Source of the DNA: Megasphaera paucivorans
GTDB lineage: Bacteria > Bacillota > Negativicutes > Veillonellales > Megasphaeraceae
Reading direction: 5' to 3'
Length of the DNA: 64,000 nt
Assembly (NCBI RefSeq): GCF_900103535.1
Contig: NZ_FNHQ01000013.1
Span: forward strand, 19,911 to 83,910
In this document: positions 52,584 to 62,046 of the stretch, piece by piece
Layout of the letters: each line of letters starts with the position of its first letter
Numbering within the stretch: the first letter of the stretch is position 1
Notes under the pieces: generated by a model
The model's database searches: none
Told to the model about the DNA's origin: nothing
Seen by the model: only the letters and a program-made list of their open reading frames with translations
Program-made: the position numbers and the translations under genes

Positions 52584-53360
52584 CTACTCACTGATGTCTT
52601 GATTTAAACCATATATTTCCCGCATAGATGTATAACCTTGCGGAGAAGATGCTACGATGTTAATCTTGTAAGATTCATGTTTTATTCTATCCAGTATGGC
52701 CTCGGCTAAGGGGCTATCATCACCACCTAATTGATCATACCAACCATCTTGATGATATTGAGAACAGAAGATGGTTGAGGATTTTTTTCTCCTTCTGTGC
52801 AACAGTTCTAAGATATCCTGTTGTTCAGAGTCTTTCGGCTTCAAAAGCAGCCATTCATCAATGATAAGCAGAATAGGGTTAGCATATTTCATAAGTACTT
52901 TTTTATATGTGCCCTCACTCCGTGCCATCTCAAGGTCTATAAGAAGGTCGGGAAGGCGGATATATTTCGTTTTATAGCGTTGTTTGCAAGCTTCCATGCC
53001 AAATGCACACGCCATATACGTTTTGCCGCTTCCGGTTGCACCGGTTATGAAGATGGTATGGTGCTCATTGATGTACTCACAAGTACCAAGGCGCCTAATA
53101 ATTTCTCGATTAAGCTTACGGCCTGAAGTATAGTTAATATCTTCAAGATAAGCTTCAGGTTGGTCAAATCCGGCATTTTTGATTAACCGTTTCAAGCTGT
53201 TGTTTTTACGGTTGCTATATTCAATACCTACCAACATTGCTATACGGTCTTCAAACGGTACCTCTTGCATTCTCGAGTCGGTTAACTGGTTGTGAAATGC
53301 GTCTGCCATGGATGTCATCCGCATTTCAATTAATTTGTCGATAGTACTTTGATTCGTCAT
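52584..53360 (-). CDS. istB: IS21-family helper ATPase IstB
   Basis: 258-residue DnaC-like AAA+ ATPase that assists the IstA transposase in target choice. Walker A GATGSGKTYMA (about 104-114), Walker B LLIIDEWLLL (about 164) and an arginine-rich box LHRRRKKSSTIFCSQ (about 187-201) are intact. AGGAGGTAAAAG lies before the start. Full family length, so this half of the element is functional as written. Confidence 0.93.
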   Translation of the reverse strand: MTNQSTIDKLIEMRMTSMADAFHNQLTDSRMQEVPFEDRIAMLVGIEYSNRKNNSLKRLIKNAGFDQPEAYLEDINYTSGRKLNREIIRRLGTCEYINEHHTIFITGATGSGKTYMACAFGMEACKQRYKTKYIRLPDLLIDLEMARSEGTYKKVLMKYANPILLIIDEWLLLKPKDSEQQDILELLHRRRKKSSTIFCSQYHQDGWYDQLGGDDSPLAEAILDRIKHESYKINIVASSPQGYTSMREIYGLNQDISE

Positions 53361-53422
53361 CTTCTTTTACCTCCTGTAATAGTCTGCACCTCTTATAAGT
53401 GCATGTTTATTTCGTGTAGTAG

Positions 53423-54919
53423 TCAACGCTGTTTATAGCCTTCTTCATTCACCATATCGCCCTTGGCAGCTAAAATATTCTTTATGCTGTTGCAACTTGG
53501 ATTTGTGGTGTAACTTAACGCTTTTTTGCAGGCGTTTTCAAGCCTGTCTACGGAATATTTATCCGCAAGCTTTAAAAGCCCCCCATACAGCTACGATATG
53601 ACTGTTGTTCTACACGAGCAGAGGTAAGAATTGCATTGACAACATGAAAGGTACTATCTCCCATGCGTTTAGCCCAATTGCGGAATCTGTCACCATTCCA
53701 TTCAAGATATTTCTGATGATCCAGTGGCATATGTTCCGTAATAGTGCTATATTGCCCCTTGCGTCCGTATAATCTGCGGTGTGAGGCAATCCGTGTATGA
53801 TTGTAAAAAATCTCTACAACGTTACTTGTTACCCTAACTTCAACCTTATGTTTAATATATTCGTGGGGAACTGAGTATAGCATCCCTTCGTAAGATATGT
53901 GATAATTAAACTGAACGGTGGCATGTTTCCATTCCGCCAGTTCATACGGGGTAGCAGGTAATGGAGCCAGCAATGGCAGTTCTTCGTGGAGGAAGATTTC
54001 GTACCGGCTGCCCTCTTTTTTTTGGAAGGGCCTATGGCGAAATTCTTCAAGTTTTTCTCGAATTGCTTGATTTAATTCAGCAAGTGAAAAAAAATTCCAC
54101 CTCTCTTAATGCAGCAAGTATCCAAGTGGAAATTGTACCAACAGTACCTTCTGCATTCGGTTTATCCTTTGGCGCGCGTACCCTGGCGGGTATGATGGCT
54201 GTACCGTAATGTTCTGCCATTTCATGGTAAACCGTGTTGATCTGTTGGTCGAACCAATTTTTATTATGGATTACAGCTGTTTTACAATTATCCGGTACAA
54301 TAATTTTAGTGACTCCCCCAAAGTACTTATACATATTCGTATGAGCGGCAATCCATGATTCCTGTTTTTGATTAATAAAGGCCTCTACATACGGATATTG
54401 ACTATAGGTCATAACGCCAACAAATACGTAAGCAGTTATGATTTCACCCGTATCTGGGTCTATTATTCTGGCAGTATCTCCCGCCCAATCTACCTCAATT
54501 TGTTCGCCTGGTTTTCGGTTGATATGCATGGAGGCTCGCCGCTTAATTTCATCTTGCTGAATGTAATAACAGAACTGAGAATACATAAGCGGCACATCTC
54601 TGGACAAGCGACATGCTTCCAAATACTCTGTCCACAGGAGCTTTTTATTACCCCCGTTTCGGAGCAGTTCTTTGCGGATGTGTTCGTAATCCGGCATCCT
54701 TTTGGTTGAGACTTTAATGGCCTGGCTTGTACTTGGGAACAGCATTGAGAGTAAGGCTTCTTCGGTAAGTTTTTTTACTAGCGGCCATTTTAAATTCTGT
54801 TCTTTACTCGCTTTCAGCACTTTGCTTACCGTTTTCTTAGAAACACCGCAACTAGTTGCAATGTTTTCTTGTGAGATATTAAGGTTTGACAACCTTAATA
54901 TCTCGCGATACTTGGTCAT
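53423..54919 (-). pseudogene. istA: IS21-family transposase IstA, frameshifted twice
   Basis: Helix-turn-helix start (ISQENIATSCGVSKKTVSKVL, about 15-35), then the DDE core: VDWAGDTARI (first Asp), VPDNCKTAV (second) and KPNAEGTVGT (Glu). The frame breaks at T8 on the coding strand (A8 at 54087-54094); seven T would continue with SLAELNQAIREKLEEFR. A second break lies at a run of six G (53579-53584), after which LKLADKYSVDRLENACKKAL completes the protein. Unbroken length would be about 498 residues, normal for IstA. Confidence 0.85.
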
Positions 54920-55173
54920 GATTATGACCTCCTTAACTGTATTTACGTTATTGCTAACGCATGACTACAATATAAAGAACAATTTAAACGGTTTCCAGCT
55001 CCGGAATACCGGTTTCCATTTGGCCGGAATGGCGGTTTCCATAGACCGGATTCATGGGGTATTTCACACCGGAATATTCAGCATTTTGGTTGACAATGCA
55101 GGATGACAGGAAGGAGTACTCCTGTGACGGCAGAGTGTATTGGTGTGATTACGAACAGGTTTATAAAAACACA

Positions 55174-55236
55174 CATCACTTTTTTGTCCAGTAAAAAAAA
55201 TAAAAACTAGACAAAAAGTGATGTTTTATTTATAAT
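55174..55236 (+). promoter_or_regulatory. AbiE promoter with inverted repeats
   Basis: TAGACA (55208) and TATAAT (55231) are 17 bases apart. CATCACTTTTTTGTCCAGT (55174-55192) and ACTAGACAAAAAGTGATG (55206-55223) form an inverted repeat whose right arm covers the -35. AbiEi antitoxins are known to repress their own promoter through inverted repeats. Confidence 0.72.
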
Positions 55237-55257
55237 GAGGTAAAGGAGGTGTTTACG

Positions 55258-55953
55258 TTGATTGCTAATAAGGAAGTATTGTCATATATTAATATATTAC
55301 CCGAAAAGAAGATTATTTTGGTGGAAAAGATTAGTCAAAAATTTTCTTCTGTTAGTACTGCCAATATATTGAAAATTTTGGAAAGGGCTTGTTTAAATAA
55401 AAAAATAGTTCGCATTAGTAAAGGAATGTATTATAAGCCGCGGAAAACTAGATTTGGCGTACTTCCTATCAGTGAGTCAGAGATTGTTGATTTTTTTGTG
55501 GGAGTTAATAATCAATATGGTATCCAGAGTGGATATTATTTGTTTAATAAATATAATTTGACAACTCAAGTTGCTAAGAAACACATCATTTATTCAAATG
55601 TAAGTATCAGGGATAAAGGAAAAATTAATAATACGGTTATTATTAAATTACCTTTACAATATCATCTTTCCATGGCAGAAACGTTTGAGTTCATAGAGAT
55701 ATTGGATCAATATCAACATATTGAGGATTTAAATTCCCAATCTTTTTTGCAGTATTGTGAATATGCTGTAAAAAAGTTTAATGAAAGACAATTTTATAAG
55801 ATTTGTCAGTTTAAAAAATATAAAAAGAAGACAGTTGCTTTTTTGAAAACTATTTTAGATAGTTATCATGTTCCCAATGATCTTGGAAGGTATTTAAATA
55901 GCACGTCGCGATATAACATACCGGTTGTGGAGGGAATCAATGAAACTACATGA
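55258..55953 (+). CDS. AbiEi-like antitoxin/transcriptional regulator
   Basis: 231 residues. The N-terminal winged helix (about 1-60: KKIILVEKISQKF, ANILKILERACLNKKIVRISKGMYYKP) is the DNA-binding domain of AbiEi antitoxins, and the rest (FGVLPISESEIVDFF, GIQSGYYLFNKYNLTTQV, VIIKLP) is the AbiEi C-terminal region. The TTG at 55258 was chosen for its spacing from AAAGGAGG; GTG 55249 overlaps that site. It precedes and overlaps the AbiEii-type gene, the standard order of the AbiE phage-defence toxin-antitoxin system. Base composition is A/T rich compared with the flanks. Confidence 0.8.
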   Translation: MIANKEVLSYINILPEKKIILVEKISQKFSSVSTANILKILERACLNKKIVRISKGMYYKPRKTRFGVLPISESEIVDFFVGVNNQYGIQSGYYLFNKYNLTTQVAKKHIIYSNVSIRDKGKINNTVIIKLPLQYHLSMAETFEFIEILDQYQHIEDLNSQSFLQYCEYAVKKFNERQFYKICQFKKYKKKTVAFLKTILDSYHVPNDLGRYLNSTSRYNIPVVEGINETT

Positions 55954-56301
55954 AGATGCGGAAAATTTTGAGGCATTATCACGATTAACCAGTGCTTATA
56001 TTGGAATACCAGAAACAGCCGTTCGTCGGGATTATCTTATTATCATGATTTTGGAAAAATTGTCGAGAAGTGCCTATCGTGATCAATGTGTGTTTAAAGG
56101 AGGAACATCACTAAGTAAATGTTATCCGGAATCTATCAAACGTTTTTCTGAAGACATTGATTTAACGTATTTACCGGAGAAGGGAATGTCTGATAAAGAA
56201 ATTAATCGGCAATTAAAAAAGATCGAGAGAATACTAACTTCTGGTTTGTGTAAAAAGAGTATTAGTGCAGAACGCAGCAATAGTGGTCCTATGTCAAGAT
56301 T
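55940..56301 (+). pseudogene. AbiEii-type nucleotidyltransferase toxin, 3' part lost
   Basis: About 120 codons remain of a protein normally near 280-300. The nucleotidyltransferase signature is complete: FKGGTSLSKCYP (about 54) and FSEDIDLTYLP (about 73). The start overlaps the antitoxin gene by 14 bases, with GAGGG upstream. The frame runs into the inverted repeat of an IS3 remnant at 56302, and no further toxin sequence was found on the far side. The truncated protein probably lacks toxic activity, leaving an orphan antitoxin. Confidence 0.82.
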
Positions 56302-56501
56302 TAGTACAAAATAAAATGAGAAAAGTATCCTCGGTTTAACTTGCCATCAAGGTGTTTTTTTTTCTGACACTGCTGATACAAATTTTCATATTCGTCTGGC
56401 GACATGTAATCGCAGTGACTGTGAATCCGTAGCAAGCATTCCAGAGACAGAAACATGGCGTTTCCTTTTTCTGGGTGTAGCTGCCTTGTTGGAAACTTCA
56501 C
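56301..56501 (-). pseudogene. C-terminal remnant of IS3 OrfB
   Basis: The segment HSHCDYMSPDEYENLYQQCQKK matches the C-terminal end of IS3-family OrfB proteins (the Y-M-S-P-x-E-Y-E motif). No D-D-E residues are left. Its reading frame ends inside the terminal repeat. Confidence 0.7.
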
Positions 56502-56879
56502 GATACATAGTTTCCGTTAATTTCCCAGAATGCCGATGGCTTTTTTTAGGACGTCTAGCGCATCTTCTGTATCGTGCAATTTTCGTTTCAGTGCTGCCAT
56601 TTCTTTTGCTTCATCTGATGCATAATTACCAGAACCACGGCATGTAATGTCTCCCGTATCTCGTAATTCTTTTTGCCATCGGGACAAGGTTTGCTGGCTT
56701 ATGCCGAGATTTTTGGCACAACCGACCAACCCCCGATCCCGGTGATCATGATAATATTGGACGGCATCCAGTTTAAATTGTTTATCAAAGTGCTTCGCCA
56801 TTATAAGTTCCTCCCGTTTCTGATACTTCTATTGTATCATGGTTTCATTTATAGGATTTTCTCATTTTGGCTTGTACTA
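56302..56879 (-). mobile_element. IS3-family remnant inside abiEii
   Basis: A 578-base unit bounded by inverted repeats TAGTACAA-x3-AAAATGAGAAAA (left) and its complement (right, 56857-56879). It holds orfA and the last codons of orfB but lacks the catalytic middle, so about 600-700 bases are deleted. The left repeat joins directly to the abiEii coding sequence. Confidence 0.8.
56517..56801 (-). CDS. IS3-family transposase OrfA
   Basis: 94 residues: a helix-turn-helix (FKLDAVQYYHDH, VGCAKNLGISQQTLSRWQKEL) followed by a leucine-zipper-like helix (EMAALKRKLHDTEDALDVLKKAIGIL), the standard IS3 OrfA layout. GGAGG lies just before the start. Intact in itself, but without OrfB it cannot support transposition; alone, OrfA proteins can act as inhibitors. 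Confidence 0.85.
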   Translation of the reverse strand: MAKHFDKQFKLDAVQYYHDHRDRGLVGCAKNLGISQQTLSRWQKELRDTGDITCRGSGNYASDEAKEMAALKRKLHDTEDALDVLKKAIGILGN

Positions 56880-57063
56880 TTTTTATGCTAGCACTAATGC
56901 ATCTGATATTGTTGCTATGTGAGTATATGTATATGGCAGAATACTGGATGCTTTTTTGTTTTATTTGTGACGTATGGGGACTGTGGCGGTACAGCGAGTT
57001 TGGCTGAAAATATAAAATAGAGGATGGGATGTAATATATTTGTAATTATTATTACATACAGTA

Positions 57064-57072
57064 TGGTATAAT
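57064..57072 (+). promoter_or_regulatory. Extended -10 promoter of the GGDEF-EAL gene
   Basis: TGGTATAAT is a consensus extended -10, 87 bases before the start. The gap 56880-57063 shows A/T-rich DNA without a gene. Confidence 0.5.
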
Positions 57073-57158
57073 GTGTATACATTATATATGTTCCATGAGG
57101 GACGATAGCCGATACATTTTAATGGTGAAGGTTGTAGTGTAATGGAGGCGATGAACGT

Positions 57159-59302
57159 ATGAAATGTACAACTATTCATTACATTAATTCTGCAATTAGT
57201 AAGAGCGTAAAGGATTTATTAGAACAGCATATTCCGGCTTTGGTTGAAACGTGCAGCGCAGCGCAGTGTTTTGCACGAATACTGGGGCCGGAGGAAATTA
57301 CGTATCATGTACAGACGCGGGGCAGTGTTTTTGAAAATGATTTGATGGATACTGTGTTAGAGCCTGTTTTTCAAGAGGTGCAGCAAACAAGAAAGACGAC
57401 TGTCCTTTTTCCGTATAGGACATATCCTCATCGCATCGCGGATCTGAATTTTGATCCCATTCAATATTTGGCTGTATTTCCGGTTCAGTATGCGGATACG
57501 TGGATCGGAAGCATCGGGATTGCTTTTTTTTCGGAGGGGATGGCATTAACGGCGGCGGAGATTTCGTTATTGGAGGAAGTCATTGCTATCTATGCGCGGC
57601 TCATTTGGGAGTGCAATTCGGTTTTTTTTTCTTTTCCGGAAACAGGGGTGTGGATTTATAATATTGAGACGGATGAATTGCTGTTAGGAGATAATTTGTA
57701 TCGTATTTATGGTATTGATAGTGAATACAGTACGATTATACTTCCATTTTCGGAGTACATTGCACAATTTGTGTATTCTGATGAAAGAGAAAAAGTGCAG
57801 CGACTCAAAACGAACATGCTGCTGGAAGATATGAAGGCGGCGGAGGCACAGTACCGGATCGTCCGAAGTGATGGGACGATCCGGCATATATGGACGCAGG
57901 GGCTTTCTGTCCAACAGGTAGAGAATCATAAGGAGATTTATGGATTTTCTCGGGATATTACAGCACAAATAGAGATGGAAGAAGAGCGGAAACAGTATGA
58001 AAAGAAAATCGAACACATGGCGTATTATGATCATTTGACCCAATTGCCGAACCGGCGGTTTTTAGTGAAGTGGCTGCAACAGGAAATGAGTTTGGTAAAA
58101 CAAGGAAAAACGTCGGGGATTATATTTTTTGTAGATACGGATAATTTGAAAGTAATTAATAATGCCTATGGATATCGGTATGGGGATCAGGTCATTGTAT
58201 TGACGAGTCAGTGCATTGTGGATGTATTAGGACCGAAGGCGTTTGTTTCACGGATTAGCGGGGATGAATTTTTTGCGGTTTTACCGGGAATCTACACGCA
58301 GAATCAAGTACGGGATATTGCCGAGCGACTGCGTTGTGCATTACAAGAAAAAAAAGATATATTAGGTATTTCGCTTCGATTGACGGCAAGCATTGGAGTT
58401 GCGGAATATCCCAAGGATGGGGATACACCGGAAGAAATTTCTAAAAATGTAGATGATGCGATGCATGTGGCGAAAGCAGAAGGCAAAGGCCAATATAGAG
58501 TATATGGGCCGGAAATGAAAAAGGCGGCATTAAAAAAATAGAATTAATTAGCAGTTTATATGATGCCTTAGATAAGAATGAGTTTTTTTTAGTATTTCAG
58601 CCGCAGATTGCCCATCATTCTGTTGTTGGATTTGAAGCGCTGCTACGATGGAACAGTCCTGCCCATCCAGAAATTTCTCCTGTCCAATTTATCCCGCTTA
58701 TTGGACAAGCCGGTCTGACAAATGTAGTAGGAAAGTGGATATTTGCCACGGCATGTCAATTTGCGCGTACACTTTTAGATTATGGCTGGAATGGATGTAT
58801 TCATATTAATGTATCTCCCATACAATTGGCAATGGATGATTTTGTGGATATGATATTTCAGATCATACAGGAAACCGGAGTTCCCAGTACTAATATCGGC
58901 ATTGAGATCACGGAAGATGCTTGCATGACCAGCTTTTTGTCTATGGAAAAAGTTGTTGATAAATTAGAACAAATTACGACCGCGGGCATACATTTAGCGA
59001 TGGATGATTTTGGCACGGGATATTCTTCGTTGACGCTCTTGAATCAATTGCCTTTTGACACGATAAAAATAGATAAATCATTCATTGATAAAATAGGTAC
59101 TACGTATAAGGAGGAACAGCTTGTCGCATCCATTATACAGATGGTGCATTTTTTAGATAAAAAAATAGTCGCAGAAGGTGTGGAAACGGAACAGCAATTG
59201 GCTTTTCTGCGGGATAAGCGATGTGATATTATTCAGGGATATTTGTATAGCAAACCGTTACGGGAAAAAGAAGCGATAGCCTTCTTGGCAAGAAGGCTAT
59301 GA
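57159..59302 (+). pseudogene. GAF-PAS-GGDEF-EAL cyclic di-GMP protein, split by a frameshift
   Basis: Domains in order: a GAF-like sensor (about 20-160), a PAS domain (165-285), a GGDEF domain (290-455) with SGDEF in place of GGDEF (a form that can be active) and the HLTQLPNRR and DTDNLKVINNAYG motifs, then an EAL domain. The first frame stops at 58541 after A7 (58532-58538); with eight A it would run straight on through KIELISSLYDALDKNEFFLVFQPQ (in parts) into EAL. The EAL residues are complete: EALLRW, NVSP, EITE, DDFGTGYSS, KIDKSF and EGVE. So the protein as written would be a free cyclase with no phosphodiesterase. Full length would be about 714 residues. Confidence 0.85.
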
Positions 59303-59423
59303 TAGGAAAGGACAAGAGGCAATGGGAGGTACAGGGCCGGAGCGTATTATATGGAACAGAATTGTGAAATGATGCATTGCGTTATTCGATGTATAAAAAC
59401 CTAAGTATGAGGTGGCAGGAAGC

Positions 59424-62036
59424 ATGACAAAGAAAAACGGGCTGCAATTTATTTTTACTGCGGATTTTTTTTATCTGGATGATGAAAATCAAATATTTGA
59501 TGATAAAACCGGCCAATGGAGGGACTTGTTTCGTCAGGATGCTGCCAAGGCCCTGTATCGATTGGGATTTGCCGAAGTAGGTGAAGAGGAAAGTCCTTCC
59601 TTTGTTTTTCTGCGTCATCTTGCCGCGGCATTTCTTGAACAACTGACACGCCTGCCGGAATTGGAACTTGTGCGCGGGCGGGCTGCGGTCAGTTTATCTG
59701 ATGATCAGTGCAGGGCATTGCTGCAGACAGTGCCATATGCACTGGGGACGGAATATATAGACGCAGCTTGGCTGCGCCATGCTTTTCTTTGTCTGCAGCA
59801 GGAATTTTCCCGGGATATAGCCGAGTATCAAGGTACAGTATCCCTGTATTTGGCGGAACGAAGTCAGAATCTGCGTGTACCAGAGCGGATATTTTTCCAT
59901 TTGGTGGAAAATCGACATGATGATGACTTTCCTTTTGCGTTCCTGGCGACGTATGCTACCCGCGATTCCAGCGACCGTGTGCGTCATATGCCGCTGCAGT
60001 TTGCCCTGACGGAATTCAAGGATCGGCGACAGACCTTGTTGACACTTCTTGCCTGTCTGGATAAAGCGGCGGAGGTATCCTCTTTGATCGCAGATTTTGT
60101 AAAATCTGGTGAGATGTTCCATCCCCTGCGGTTACGAGCCGATGAGGCGTATGATTTTTTGAAACATGTTGAAGATATTGAAGAAGCCGGAATTTTATGC
60201 CGTATCCCCAATTGGTGGAAACGGAGAGATACGGCTGTTTCGCTGACGGTTCAGCTAGGTGAGAAAAAAACGCCGATCCTTGGTTTTGATACGCTCCTAT
60301 CTATGCAGCCAGGGTTGATGGTGAATGGTGAGATGTTGACGCAGCAGGAAATCAAGAAACTTCTGGCACAGACGGAAGGATTGGCTTTGCTTAAAGGGAA
60401 ATGGGTGGAGGTCGACCATCAGAAGCTGCGGGAACTATTGACGGAGATGGATCAATACCAAGGTGAAGTATCGCTGCGGGAAGCACTGCGTTTGCAGTCC
60501 GGCATAGAAAAAAATGTGGCAGATCCTGATAACGGACCGCTGATTACAAACGGAAGTTGGCTGCAACGTTTCATCCGGCAGCTGCACAGTCCTGAAACCA
60601 TTCGTATGATGAAGGTGCCGGCAACGGTGCATGCTGTTTTGCGACCGTATCAGGAAACCGGTTTTACATGGCTGCAGACAATGGGAAAACTTGGGTTTGG
60701 TATGTGCTTGGCAGATGACATGGGCTTGGGGAAAACGCTTCAAGTCCTTGCCTATCTGGAAACAATACGCCGGAAAGATAAGCAGGCTGCGGTCCTGTTG
60801 ATCGTACCCGCATCCTTGTTGGGAAATTGGGAAAAAGAAATCGAAAGATTTACCCCCGATCTTTCGTTTACTATTTTGCATGGGCATACAGCCGCAACAC
60901 TTACGGAGATGCTTGCAAAAAAACAAAAATTCCTGACGATCACGACGTATGGCATGGCTGCTCGTCTGCCTGTTTTGCAGCAGATGGCATGGACTTGCCT
61001 GATACTCGATGAAGCGCAGGCTATCAAAAATCCGGCGGCACAGCAGACAAAAACGATCAAGAAAATACAGGCAGTGCAGCGAATCGCGATGACAGGGACA
61101 CCCATCGAAAATGACTTGACGAATCTTTGGTCGCTCTTTGACTTTCTGAATCAAGGACTGTTGGGAACGGCAGCTGAATTCAAGCGGTTTGCCGGAACAT
61201 TGTCGGATCATCCTGAGGGATACGGCAGGCTAAAGCATATGGTGTCGCCATTTATTCTGCGCCGTTTGAAAACAGACAAGACGGTTATTCGAGATCTTCC
61301 TGAAAAATTGGAGCAGGTCGATTATATTCAGCTTACGAAAAAACAGGTCATTTTGTACCGCAAACAGGTCGCGGATCTGGAAGAAAAATTAAGCGGTACA
61401 GACGGTATGGAACGGCGAGGGTTGGTACTGGCTACTATTACTAAACTCAAACAGATTTGCAACCACCCGGATCAATTTCTGGGGCAGTCAGATTTTACGC
61501 CGACAGACAGCGGTAAATTTGAGATGCTGCGAGAGCTCTGTCAAACTATATCTGAAAAGCGCGAGCGTGTGCTTGTTTTTACACAGTATCGGGAAATAAC
61601 GGAATATCTGGCGCACTATTTGGAGAAGGTTTTCGGTCGCACCGGGTTTGTTATTCACGGGGGGACACGTGTCAAAAAACGCACCGAGATAGTAGATGCT
61701 TTTAACGGCAGCGCATATGTTCCTTTTATGGTCTTATCGGTAAAGGCGGCAGGCACCGGGCTCAATTTGGCAGCCGCTAATCATGTTATTCACTTTGACC
61801 GGTGGTGGAATCCGGCTGTAGAAAATCAGGCAACGGATCGGGTGTACCGCATCGGACAAAAAAAGGATGTTATGGTTCACAAATTGGTTGCCGCGGGGAC
61901 GATCGAAGAAAAAATCGATACGATCCTTTCTGGTAAGAATGAGTTGGCTGAGCACGTTCTGGGAAGAGGAACGGGGAAATGGATTACAGAACTGGATGAC
62001 ATGGAGTTGTTGAATATGATGCGGCTTACTTTCTAG
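59424..62036 (+). CDS. SNF2-family DNA helicase/ATPase (YwqA-like)
   Basis: 870 residues. An N-terminal bacterial SNF2-associated region (about 1-410) is followed by the two RecA-like lobes: motif I DDMGLGKTLQVLAYL (about 430), motif II LDEAQAIKN (about 530), motif III MTGTPIEND, the FILRRLKTDK element, then motifs V and VI (VKAAGTGLNLAAANHVIHFDRWWNPAVENQATDRVYRIGQ in parts, about 775-815). It translocates on double-stranded DNA, probably in repair or replication-conflict resolution. The start at ATG 59424 is preceded by AGGTGG and AGGA. The SWIM gene follows after 10 bases. Confidence 0.95.
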   Translation: MTKKNGLQFIFTADFFYLDDENQIFDDKTGQWRDLFRQDAAKALYRLGFAEVGEEESPSFVFLRHLAAAFLEQLTRLPELELVRGRAAVSLSDDQCRALLQTVPYALGTEYIDAAWLRHAFLCLQQEFSRDIAEYQGTVSLYLAERSQNLRVPERIFFHLVENRHDDDFPFAFLATYATRDSSDRVRHMPLQFALTEFKDRRQTLLTLLACLDKAAEVSSLIADFVKSGEMFHPLRLRADEAYDFLKHVEDIEEAGILCRIPNWWKRRDTAVSLTVQLGEKKTPILGFDTLLSMQPGLMVNGEMLTQQEIKKLLAQTEGLALLKGKWVEVDHQKLRELLTEMDQYQGEVSLREALRLQSGIEKNVADPDNGPLITNGSWLQRFIRQLHSPETIRMMKVPATVHAVLRPYQETGFTWLQTMGKLGFGMCLADDMGLGKTLQVLAYLETIRRKDKQAAVLLIVPASLLGNWEKEIERFTPDLSFTILHGHTAATLTEMLAKKQKFLTITTYGMAARLPVLQQMAWTCLILDEAQAIKNPAAQQTKTIKKIQAVQRIAMTGTPIENDLTNLWSLFDFLNQGLLGTAAEFKRFAGTLSDHPEGYGRLKHMVSPFILRRLKTDKTVIRDLPEKLEQVDYIQLTKKQVILYRKQVADLEEKLSGTDGMERRGLVLATITKLKQICNHPDQFLGQSDFTPTDSGKFEMLRELCQTISEKRERVLVFTQYREITEYLAHYLEKVFGRTGFVIHGGTRVKKRTEIVDAFNGSAYVPFMVLSVKAAGTGLNLAAANHVIHFDRWWNPAVENQATDRVYRIGQKKDVMVHKLVAAGTIEEKIDTILSGKNELAEHVLGRGTGKWITELDDMELLNMMRLTF

Positions 62037-62046
62037 GAGGCAGACC

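Larger units (their letters stand above)
52493..55083 (-). mobile_element. IS21-family insertion sequence
   Basis: About 2.6 kb holding istA and istB on the minus strand. Both ends carry ATATTCCGGTG and several inner copies of a CCGG...GGTTTCC repeat (52500-52565 and 54988-55075), the multiple-repeat ends typical of IS21 elements. The exact outer bases are uncertain by a few positions. Confidence 0.85.
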
